From contig JAFGTA010000218.1 of assembly GCA_016934355.1 (NCBI GenBank), positions 1 to 5,692 of the forward strand: a DNA stretch of 5,692 bases, read 5' to 3'. Source of the stretch: Candidatus Bathyarchaeota archaeon (GTDB lineage: Archaea > Thermoproteota > Bathyarchaeia > TCS64). The translations under genes were made by a program, and so were the position numbers. Shown here piece by piece: positions 1 to 5,357 of the stretch; position 1 is the stretch's first letter; every line of letters begins with the position of its first letter. Below the pieces are notes generated by a model. It did no database searches. It was not told where the DNA came from and saw nothing but the letters and a program-made list of their open reading frames with translations.

Positions 1-1365
1 GCCCTCAGTGGCGTCAACGTCGTCGCCGTCATGACCAAGCCCATGGCGTGCCCTCACGGGAGATGCGCATACTGCCCCGGCGGCCCCGAGGAGGACAGTC
101 CCCAGAGCTACACGGGGCACGAGCCGGCAGCTATGAGGGGCATCCAGAACAGCTTTGACCCCTATAACCAAGTTAGGAGCCGTATGGAGCAGCTGGAGGC
201 CATCGGGCACACCGTTGACAAGATCGATCTCATCATCATGGGCGGCACGTTCCCCGCCAGCCCACGGGAGTACCAGGAGTGGTTTGTGAAGGGCTGCCTC
301 GACGCGATTACAGGCGAGAGGTCAACCACGCTCGACGAGGCGAAGCAGTACGCGGAGATGAGCCCCATAAGGAACGTGGGCGTCACCCTGGAGACGAGGC
401 CAGACTGCCTGGGGGAGGGTGACATCGATGCCATGCTCGATCTGGGCACCACCCGGGTTGAGGTGGGAGTCCAGAACGTGTATGACGACATCTACAAGCT
501 CGTCGACAGAGGGCATACCGTTCAGGATGTGGTCGGCGGAACCCGGCGGCTCAAGGACTCTGCTCTCAAGGTGTGCTACCACATGATGCCGGGGCTCCCA
601 GGCTCAGACGACCGTAGGGACCTGGAAGGCTTCAGGCGGATATTCACGGACCCCAGCTTCATGCCTGACATGTTGAAGATTTACCCGACGCTGGTGGTGA
701 AGGGAACGCGGCTCTACGAGTGGTGGAGAGACGGGGAGTACGAGCCGTTCACCACGGAGCGCGCCGTGGAGCTCGTAGCCAGGGTGAAGGAGATGGTTCC
801 GCCGTGGGTCAGGGTCATGAGGGTGCAGCGGGACATCCCTCTCCACCAGATCGCGGCGGGTGTGGACAAGAGTAACCTCAGGCAGCTCGCCCAGGAGAGG
901 CTACGCGAACAGGGACTCATCTGTAGCTGCATCAGGTGCAGGGAGGTTGGGCACAGGGCTAGGCAGGGAGTCGAGCCCGAGAAACTTGAGCTGTTGAAAC
1001 GCGTCTACCGAGCCTCGGGAGGCGAGGAGTGCTTCATCAGCGTCGAGGACGCGGAGAACGAGGTGTTGGTCGGCTTCATACGGCTACGCATACCCTCCGA
1101 TGAAGTCTTCCGCCCAGAGATAATCCCCCGGACAGGGCTCATCCGTGAGCTCCACGTGTACGGCAGGATGACGCCGGTGGGGCTGGAAGGCTATGACTGG
1201 CAGCACATGGGGTGGGGGGAGGCGCTCATGGAGGAGGCGGAGAGGGTAGCCAAAGACGAGTACGGCATGGACAGGATGGTCGTTATGAGCGCCCTGGGCA
1301 CCAAGAAGTATTATGATAGACTCGGCTACGCGGGGGACGGGGTCTACGTATCCAAGCGTCTATGA
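1..1365 (+). CDS. elp3: Elp3-family tRNA wobble-uridine modification enzyme (radical SAM + GNAT), 5'-partial
   Basis: Elp3 uses radical SAM chemistry and acetyl-CoA to attach a carboxymethyl group to C5 of uridine 34 in tRNA anticodons. Archaea carry Elp3 alone, without the other Elongator subunits. The frame is open from base 1, so the start lies upstream; ten codons precede the first ATG (31), and homologues extend roughly 70-90 residues further. Numbering from that Met: the 4Fe-4S cysteines are C7, C12 and C15 (CX4CX2C) in CPHGRCAYCPGGP, then QSYTGHEPAAMR, MGGTFPA (70-76), ETRPD (121-125) and the core RVEVGVQNVYDD (142-153). A CSCIRC cluster (298-303) fits the Zn-binding linker of archaeal and bacterial Elp3. 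The GNAT domain covers about 333-444, with IRELHVYG (371-378), the acetyl-CoA loop QHMGWG (391-396) and KKYYDRLGY (425-433). The usual SGxGxRxYY motif reads SALGTKKYY here. The stop TGA (1363) overlaps an ATG that I do not take as the next gene's start. The family call is very secure; the exact tRNA targets are not visible. Confidence 0.97.
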   Translation, partial: ALSGVNVVAVMTKPMACPHGRCAYCPGGPEEDSPQSYTGHEPAAMRGIQNSFDPYNQVRSRMEQLEAIGHTVDKIDLIIMGGTFPASPREYQEWFVKGCLDAITGERSTTLDEAKQYAEMSPIRNVGVTLETRPDCLGEGDIDAMLDLGTTRVEVGVQNVYDDIYKLVDRGHTVQDVVGGTRRLKDSALKVCYHMMPGLPGSDDRRDLEGFRRIFTDPSFMPDMLKIYPTLVVKGTRLYEWWRDGEYEPFTTERAVELVARVKEMVPPWVRVMRVQRDIPLHQIAAGVDKSNLRQLAQERLREQGLICSCIRCREVGHRARQGVEPEKLELLKRVYRASGGEECFISVEDAENEVLVGFIRLRIPSDEVFRPEIIPRTGLIRELHVYGRMTPVGLEGYDWQHMGWGEALMEEAERVAKDEYGMDRMVVMSALGTKKYYDRLGYAGDGVYVSKRL

Positions 1366-1371
1366 GAACCA

Positions 1372-1379
1372 TTTTATCC
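1372..1379 (+). promoter_or_regulatory. TATA-like box for the small alpha/beta-barrel gene
   Basis: TTTTATCC lies just after the elp3 stop codon in otherwise GC-rich DNA. Its centre is about 34 bp before the GTG at 1410. An archaeal start site about 25-27 bp downstream would fall near 1401-1402, leaving a leader of roughly 8 bases. A second AT-rich word (CTTTACA, about 1390-1396) is too close to the GTG for a standard TATA box. The placement is seen in the sequence; promoter activity is inferred. Confidence 0.45.
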
Positions 1380-1409
1380 ACGCGGAACCCTTTACACTTG
1401 ATCACAGTC

Positions 1410-1715
1410 GTGTACATAGTCGTCTACCATTACAGGATTCCAATCGACAAGACAATTGACTACGTTAAGCTAGAGAAGAAGGCGCTTGACGCTTACCTGG
1501 AGAACGGCAGCGTCACGGTGGAGATATACAGGGACGCCGAGGACCCTACCAAGTGGATGGAGATCAACAGGTTCCAGGACAAGGAGCACTACCAGCAGGT
1601 CGCCTCCACGCTGAAGGACGACCTCAGGATCAGCCAGATATTTGAGGAGTTCCAGGCGCTCTTCGGCGACGTCCAGTACGACCCCGAGAAGAAAGACTAC
1701 TTCCGAATGATCTAG
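1410..1715 (+). CDS. Small putative dimeric alpha/beta-barrel (ferredoxin-like) protein, function unknown
   Basis: From GTG 1410 the product is 101 residues. An upstream ATG at 1362, overlapping the elp3 stop, would add 16 residues (117 in total). I prefer GTG because the protein then begins directly with the hydrophobic strand YIVVYHYRI (2-10), no Shine-Dalgarno precedes the ATG, and a TATA-like box lies between the two. The visible order is strand 2-10, helix about 12-31, strand SVTVEIYRD (34-42), strand KWMEINRF (48-55), helix about 57-84, and a charged tail. This beta-alpha-beta-beta-alpha pattern, with the adjacent KWMEINRF strand and following helix, resembles NIPSNAP/antibiotic-biosynthesis-monooxygenase-like proteins, which usually dimerise through their sheets. 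No catalytic residues, metal ligands, signal peptide or membrane segment can be recognised. The fold is inferred from pattern and no reaction can be named. The gene converges with the candidate minus-strand gene ending at 1757. Confidence 0.8.
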   Translation: MYIVVYHYRIPIDKTIDYVKLEKKALDAYLENGSVTVEIYRDAEDPTKWMEINRFQDKEHYQQVASTLKDDLRISQIFEEFQALFGDVQYDPEKKDYFRMI

Positions 1716-1744
1716 TCAAGCCCAAGGATGCCCTTTATCGTATT

Positions 1745-1750
1745 AAAAAA
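1745..1750 (-). terminator. T6 tract ending the minus-strand small gene
   Basis: On the minus strand a run of six T (plus-strand A 1745-1750) begins 6 bases beyond the TAA at 1759-1757 and is followed by an AT-rich AATA. Archaeal transcription typically ends at T-rich tracts without needing a hairpin, so this is a plausible terminator for the 33-residue reading frame. A T6 run by chance in an AT-rich spacer is also possible. Confidence 0.4.
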
Positions 1751-1756
1751 GTACGT

Positions 1757-1858
1757 TTACAGCCCCTCGCCGTCAGGATCATGCTGAACACGGCTCCTGT
1801 TGAACAAGAGATATAGAGTGACCCCGAGAACGACGGCGGCTAACTTTATCGTGATCAT
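1757..1858 (-). CDS. Candidate 33-residue single-pass membrane protein
   Basis: The minus strand reads ATG at 1858-1856 to TAA at 1759-1757. The product begins MITIKLAAVVLGVTLYLLFN and ends with a hydrophilic tail NRSRVQHDPDGEGL. Residues 6-19 are uninterrupted hydrophobic or small; with residues 1-4 they make a segment about 20 long, broken only by K5, which is enough for one membrane span. R21 and R23 follow directly, as expected of a cytoplasmic flank, so an N-out/C-in orientation is favoured. The expression context supports it: a TAATAT box about 30 bp before the ATG would give an almost leaderless mRNA, and a T6 tract follows the stop. The gene is convergent with the upstream small gene and divergent from gatD. 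I recognise no family; it is too short for Sec61-beta or SecG. Against it: 33 codons is short enough to arise by chance, and homologues could not be checked. Confidence 0.4.
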   Translation of the reverse strand: MITIKLAAVVLGVTLYLLFNRSRVQHDPDGEGL

Positions 1859-1885
1859 CTTTACGGCGATGAAAGGAATACGAGG

Positions 1886-1891
1886 ATATTA
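1886..1891 (-). promoter_or_regulatory. TATA-like box for the minus-strand small membrane protein
   Basis: The minus strand reads TAATAT, centred about 30 bp before the ATG at 1858. A start site 25-27 bp downstream would lie near 1862-1863, giving a leader of about 4-5 bases. No Shine-Dalgarno precedes the ATG, which agrees with leaderless translation. The motif is short and the call depends on the reading frame being real. Confidence 0.3.
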
Positions 1892-2013
1892 CCGCTCCTC
1901 AAACCCCTTACTGGAAAACACGCATCTACAGTGACTTGCCAACAACGATTATTGACACCCCCCACTTACAGTCATTTAAGGAAAACCTCGTGTTTTACAG
2001 GTCACCAGGGCGG

Positions 2014-2051
2014 CGTAACCACGCCAATTTTTAAGCCGATGCGCTGTTACG
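2014..2051. repeat. Imperfect inverted repeat centred on the gatDE TATA box
   Basis: The left arm CGTAACCACGCC (2014-2025) and right arm TGCGCTGTTACG (2040-2051) match as inverted repeats at 9 of 12 positions, including a perfect outer CGTAAC/GTTACG. The 14-base spacer holds the TATA box. The left arm also contains part of a smaller perfect dyad, GGCGT-AACC-ACGCC (2012-2025). A site of this shape could bind a dimeric regulator blocking TBP/TFB, but no regulator is identified and chance is possible. Confidence 0.4.
2028..2035 (+). promoter_or_regulatory. TATA box of the gatDE operon
   Basis: TTTTTAAG is centred about 33 bp before the gatD ATG. Initiation 25-27 bp downstream would fall near 2057-2059, so the transcript would carry a leader of about 6-8 bases. 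No Shine-Dalgarno precedes gatD, which agrees with a leaderless or near-leaderless mRNA. It is the most AT-rich word near this start and is well placed for an archaeal promoter. Confidence 0.6.
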
Positions 2052-2064
2052 TTTTCTGGTTAAA

Positions 2065-3396
2065 ATGAGCGAGGACAAGCTTCCCGGGTACCGCGGAGAA
2101 CTACGTGCATCCCTCGAACGGGTGGGCGCAGAGATAGGCGACAGACTTGAGGTAGCCGCGAACAACCAGCAGTACACTGGGAGCCTCATGCCGCGCGTCG
2201 AGAGCTACGACGACTGGCACCTCATACTCAAACTCAAGTCGGGGTACAACATCGGCGTAGCCCACAGCAAAGACATGACGATCAAGAAGGTGGGCGTAGC
2301 CGAGAAACCCGAGTTCAAGCCCCCGCCGCTCCCCAAGGCGGAGCCCGGTCTCCCCAAGGTCAGCATCATCAGCACAGGCGGCACCATCGCGAGCCGAGTG
2401 GACTACGTCACGGGCGGCGTCGTCTCAGCGATGACCAGCCGCGACCTCCTCGGCATAGTGCCTGAGCTCGTCGAGATAGCCGACGTAGACGCTGACATCC
2501 TTTACAGCGTGTTCAGCGAGGACCTCAGCCACAGGGAGTGGGAGGGCATGGCCAAACGCGCCTACGAAAAGATCAAGGCTGGCGCCGACGGCATCATACT
2601 CACCCACGGCACGGACACCATGAGCTACAGCTGCGCCGCCCTCAGCTTCGCCCTACAGGATCTCCCCGTGCCCGTGATCTTCGTGGGCAGCCAACGCAGC
2701 AGCGACAGGCCCAGCAGCGACAACGCCACCAACCTCATGGGAGGCGTCTACACGGCGGCGTACGCCCCGTTCGCCGAGGTGGTGACAGGGCTCCATGAAT
2801 CCACGTCAGACACCGGCATCGTTTACCTCAGAGGCACCAAGGTACGGAAGTGCCACACAAGCAGCAGGTACGCGTTCAGGCCCGTTAACGACTGGCCCAT
2901 CGCCCGCTACGCTGACGGCAGAGTGGAGATGATCAACGAGAACTACAGGCCACGGCAGGACTGCGAGCCCAGGCTCCTCAACAGGTTCAGCGACAGGGTG
3001 GCTCTGGTCAAGTTCCACCCCGACTTCAGCCCCAGGCTCATCGACTGGCTCATCGACGACGGGTACAGGGGCGTCGTCATCGAGGCGACGGGCCTCGGTC
3101 AGGTGAGTAAGGAGCTGTGGCCCGCCGTAGACCGCGCAAGGAAGGAGGATGTCGTCGTCGGTATAACGAGCCAGTGTATCTGGGGGCGCGTTCACCTGAA
3201 CGTTTACAGCCATGGACGCGAGCTGGTGGACCGGGGGGCGGTCCCGCTGGAGGACATGCATCCCGAGACCGCCTATGTGAAGCTCAAGTGGTGCCTCGGC
3301 CAGACCGACGACACTGAGGAGGCGAAGAAGCTGCTATTAACCAACCTCGCTGGCGAGTTTAACCCCCGTACGCCGTACATGGAGGATGCGTATTAA
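2065..3396 (+). CDS. gatD: Glu-tRNA(Gln) amidotransferase subunit D (asparaginase-like amidase)
   Basis: GatD hydrolyses an amide donor (glutamine or asparagine) and passes ammonia to GatE, which amidates Glu-tRNA(Gln) in the cytoplasm. The 443 residues match the full family length. Residues about 20-80 form the small N-terminal beta domain (GDRLEVAANNQQYTGSL). A proline-rich linker follows (82-97), then the type I asparaginase-like domain from about 98. Visible active-site residues are T104 in STGGTIAS, T183 and D184 in HGTDTMSYS, and K262 in RKCHTSSRYAF. These are the expected Thr-Thr-Asp-Lys set, corresponding to T101/T177/D178/K254 of the Methanothermobacter enzyme. VGSQRSSDRPSSDNATNL (207-224) and EATGLGQVS are further family motifs. 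The ATG at 2065 is supported by the TATA box about 33 bp upstream and by the full N-terminal domain. The stop overlaps the gatE start by one base (TAATG), so the subunits are co-transcribed and probably translationally coupled. All key residues are present and the gene appears functional. Confidence 0.98.
   Translation: MSEDKLPGYRGELRASLERVGAEIGDRLEVAANNQQYTGSLMPRVESYDDWHLILKLKSGYNIGVAHSKDMTIKKVGVAEKPEFKPPPLPKAEPGLPKVSIISTGGTIASRVDYVTGGVVSAMTSRDLLGIVPELVEIADVDADILYSVFSEDLSHREWEGMAKRAYEKIKAGADGIILTHGTDTMSYSCAALSFALQDLPVPVIFVGSQRSSDRPSSDNATNLMGGVYTAAYAPFAEVVTGLHESTSDTGIVYLRGTKVRKCHTSSRYAFRPVNDWPIARYADGRVEMINENYRPRQDCEPRLLNRFSDRVALVKFHPDFSPRLIDWLIDDGYRGVVIEATGLGQVSKELWPAVDRARKEDVVVGITSQCIWGRVHLNVYSHGRELVDRGAVPLEDMHPETAYVKLKWCLGQTDDTEEAKKLLLTNLAGEFNPRTPYMEDAY
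3381..3385 (+). promoter_or_regulatory. Shine-Dalgarno site for gatE inside the gatD 3' end
   Basis: GGAGG lies in the last codons of gatD and ends 10 bases before the gatE ATG at 3396. It matches the archaeal anti-Shine-Dalgarno sequence and, with the TAATG overlap, fixes the gatE start. The first gene of the operon lacks such a site. Confidence 0.75.
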
Positions 3397-5291
3397 TGGA
3401 CTATGCGAAGCTTGGACTCATGGTGGGCATCGAGATACACCAGGAGCTGGCGACGAAGCACAAGCTCTTCTGCAGTTGCCCACCCAGGCTCAGCGATAGG
3501 GAGCCGGACTTCACGTTCACGAGGAAGCTCAGGCCCAGCCAGAGCGAGCTGGGGGAGGTTGACCCAGCCGCCCTCTTCGAGTTCCTCAAGGGCAAGACCA
3601 TCGTATACGAGGCTGACCACGACACCAGCTGCATGGTCGAGATGGACGAGGAGCCGCCCGGCCCCCTAGACGCCGAGGCCCTTGACATAGCGCTTACATT
3701 CACCCTCATGACGGGGGGCACCCCGGTTGACGAGGTGCAGGTCATGAGGAAGACCGTCGTAGACGGCAGCAACACGGGGGGCTTCCAACGGACCAGCGTC
3801 GTGAGCCTCGGCGGAGCCATAGAAGCAGGCGGCGGCACCTACCACCTTGAACAGGTGGCCATCGAGGAGGACGCTGCGAGGAAGGTCTCTGAGGAGGCCG
3901 ACACAATCACCTACAGGCTGGATCGGCTCGGTATCCCCCTAATAGAGATCACGACCGCCCCCGAGATGCATACGCCGGAGGAGGCGTACAGTGTGGCGGC
4001 GCGGATAGGCGGTATCCTGAGGGCCACCGGGATGGTGAGGAGGGGGCTGGGCACGATACGGCAGGACGTTAACGTCAGCATCAAGGGGGGAGCCATCATC
4101 GAGATCAAGGGGGTCCAGGACCTCGGCAACATCTCCACGGTGGTGGAGTACGAGGCCATGCGGCAAGCCAGCCTGCTCACGATCTCTGAGGAGCTTAAAA
4201 AAAATCGGGGGGTCAAGGCTTCCAGCCTAAAGAAGGAGATAGTCGACGTTTCGGCCCTGTTCAAGGACACCGAGTCCAAGATACTCCGAGCCGCATTGAA
4301 GAAACGCGGAAAGGTACTCGCGGTGAAGCTGCATGGCTTCGCTGGGCTGACGGGCAGGGAGCTTTGCCCCGACAGGAGGCTGGGGACCGAGATGAGCGAC
4401 CACGCCAAGTTCATGGGTAACGTCAGGGGAATCTTCCACACAGACGAGCTCCCCGGCTACAGCATCACAGAGGAGGAGGTTCAGGCGCTTCGGGAGAAGA
4501 TGAGCGCATCCAGCGATGACGCGGTGGTCATCGTGGCCGACCAGTACGAGAAGGGCCACGCCGCTCTGATAGCGGTGGTTGACCGGGCGGTCCAGGCGAT
4601 TGACGGGGTGCCCGCCGAGACCAGAGCAGCGAACCCGGATGGCACCACAAGGTTCACGAGGCCGAGGCCGGGCGCTGCAAGAATGTACCCCGAGACCGAC
4701 GTCAAGCCCGTGCAGGTGACCCCTGAGAGACTCGCAGAGCTAGAGACGCGTCTCCCCGAGATGCCTGAGGCCAGACTCAGGAGGTTCATGGAGGACTATG
4801 GGTTAAACGAGAAGCTCGCCTCCCAAGTGGTGGACTCGGACTACATCGACCTCTTCGAGGACTTAGCGGGTAGAGGAGTCTCGGCCACGCTGCTGGCAGT
4901 GACCCTGACCGAGGACCTGACAAAGTTGAGGAGGGACGGCGTATCGGTGGAGTGCCTCACGGAGGTTCACATCAGGGACGCGTTCGCTCTAGTCGAGGAC
5001 GGCACCACGGTAAAAGAGTCGCTGCCCGAGATGCTCACCTGGCTGGCTAATAACCCAGGCGATGACGCGAAGGCATCGTTGGAGGCGCTCGGCTTCGAGA
5101 TGATGAGTGGTAAAGAGTTAGAGGCGCTCGTGGACGGGATCGTCAAGGAGAAGTCGGGCCTGATCGCTGAGCGTGGTATGCGTGCCATGGGGCCGCTGAT
5201 GGGTGTCATCATGGAACAGGTGAGAGGCAGGGCAAAGCCCCAGGACGTTCAGAGGTTGTTACAGGCCGCGTTGAAGGCGAGGGCGTCCTAG
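3396..5291 (+). CDS. gatE: Glu-tRNA(Gln) amidotransferase subunit E (GatB-like kinase/transamidase)
   Basis: GatE binds Glu-tRNA(Gln), phosphorylates the glutamyl gamma-carboxylate with ATP, and replaces the phosphate with ammonia delivered from GatD. At 631 residues it is full length for GatE and longer than bacterial GatB. The N-terminal cradle (about 1-285) begins with VGIEIHQEL (10-18), whose E13 and H15 correspond to the conserved Glu and His of the GatB active site. It continues with TGGFQRTSVVSLGG (127-140), GIPLIEITTAPEM (179-191), IRQDVNVSI (221-229) and EIKGVQDL (236-243). An inserted AspRS-type (GAD) domain, the hallmark separating GatE from GatB, spans about 290-405 (VKLHGFAG, GTEMSDHAKF, IFHTDELPGY, ADQYEKGHAA). 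FTRPRPGAARMYPETDVKP (420-438) rejoins the cradle, and about 445-631 is the helical plus YqeY-like tRNA-contacting tail. The start is set by a 1-base overlap with gatD and the GGAGG site. An A8 tract (4197-4204) lies near the cradle/GAD junction, but the frame is intact. Presence of GatDE suggests the organism makes Gln-tRNA(Gln) indirectly. Confidence 0.98.
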   Translation: MDYAKLGLMVGIEIHQELATKHKLFCSCPPRLSDREPDFTFTRKLRPSQSELGEVDPAALFEFLKGKTIVYEADHDTSCMVEMDEEPPGPLDAEALDIALTFTLMTGGTPVDEVQVMRKTVVDGSNTGGFQRTSVVSLGGAIEAGGGTYHLEQVAIEEDAARKVSEEADTITYRLDRLGIPLIEITTAPEMHTPEEAYSVAARIGGILRATGMVRRGLGTIRQDVNVSIKGGAIIEIKGVQDLGNISTVVEYEAMRQASLLTISEELKKNRGVKASSLKKEIVDVSALFKDTESKILRAALKKRGKVLAVKLHGFAGLTGRELCPDRRLGTEMSDHAKFMGNVRGIFHTDELPGYSITEEEVQALREKMSASSDDAVVIVADQYEKGHAALIAVVDRAVQAIDGVPAETRAANPDGTTRFTRPRPGAARMYPETDVKPVQVTPERLAELETRLPEMPEARLRRFMEDYGLNEKLASQVVDSDYIDLFEDLAGRGVSATLLAVTLTEDLTKLRRDGVSVECLTEVHIRDAFALVEDGTTVKESLPEMLTWLANNPGDDAKASLEALGFEMMSGKELEALVDGIVKEKSGLIAERGMRAMGPLMGVIMEQVRGRAKPQDVQRLLQAALKARAS

Positions 5292-5309
5292 CAGCCCCCC
5301 TCATAAGTA

Positions 5310-5316
5310 TTATAAA
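5310..5316 (+). promoter_or_regulatory. TATA box of the gene downstream of gatE
   Basis: TTATAAA, preceded by AGTA, is a near-ideal archaeal TATA box 18 bases after the gatE stop. A start site 25-27 bp downstream would fall near 5338-5340, just before the GAGGTG ribosome site. The next gene can therefore be transcribed on its own, though read-through from gatDE is not excluded because I see no strong T-rich terminator between them. Confidence 0.6.
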
Positions 5317-5341
5317 CGGTCTTAGAGTTTATTACGCTGTC

Positions 5342-5347
5342 GAGGTG
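5342..5347 (+). promoter_or_regulatory. Shine-Dalgarno site selecting a TTG start at 5358
   Basis: GAGGTG matches six bases of the archaeal Shine-Dalgarno consensus (GGAGGTGATC). It lies 10 bases before the in-frame TTG at 5358, inside the leader expected from the TATA box at 5310. It is the main reason for choosing TTG over the later ATG at 5400. Confidence 0.55.
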
Positions 5348-5357
5348 CATTTGTTCC

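Larger units (their letters stand above)
1859..2064. other. Non-coding spacer upstream of gatD (divergent promoter region)
   Basis: This AT-richer stretch separates the candidate minus-strand gene from gatD. I found no tRNA, no complete C/D box RNA and no convincing protein frame on either strand. It contains the minus-strand TATA-like box (1886-1891), three scattered TACAG words (1927, 1967, 1996), and the gatDE TATA box with its surrounding inverted repeat (2014-2051). The rest, about 1895-2010, shows no structure I can name. Confidence 0.6.

Noticed and set aside
1362..1364. ATG overlapping the elp3 stop as start of the small alpha/beta-barrel gene
   Set aside because: There is no ribosome site, and the added 16 residues precede the first expected strand and contain the TATA-like box. 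GTG 1410 is preferred, without certainty.
1866..1915. Possible C/D box RNA (GCGATGA near 1866 resembles a C box)
   Set aside because: No CTGA D box lies at suitable distance and the C box has a mismatch.
1851..1934. Plus-strand GTG frame of 27 codons in the gap before gatD
   Set aside because: It has no ribosome site, no well-placed TATA box and no recognisable composition. It overlaps the promoter and start of the better-supported minus-strand candidate.
2806..3261. Minus-strand open frame of 151 codons antisense to gatD
   Set aside because: It lies wholly inside gatD, whose product has every expected motif. The frame has low-complexity, Val/Pro/Asp-rich composition typical of an antisense frame in GC-rich DNA.
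3911..4441. Minus-strand open frame of 176 codons antisense to gatE
   Set aside because: The product is Ser/Leu/Pro-rich without domain pattern and covers the best-conserved part of gatE. It is a shadow of GC-rich codon use.
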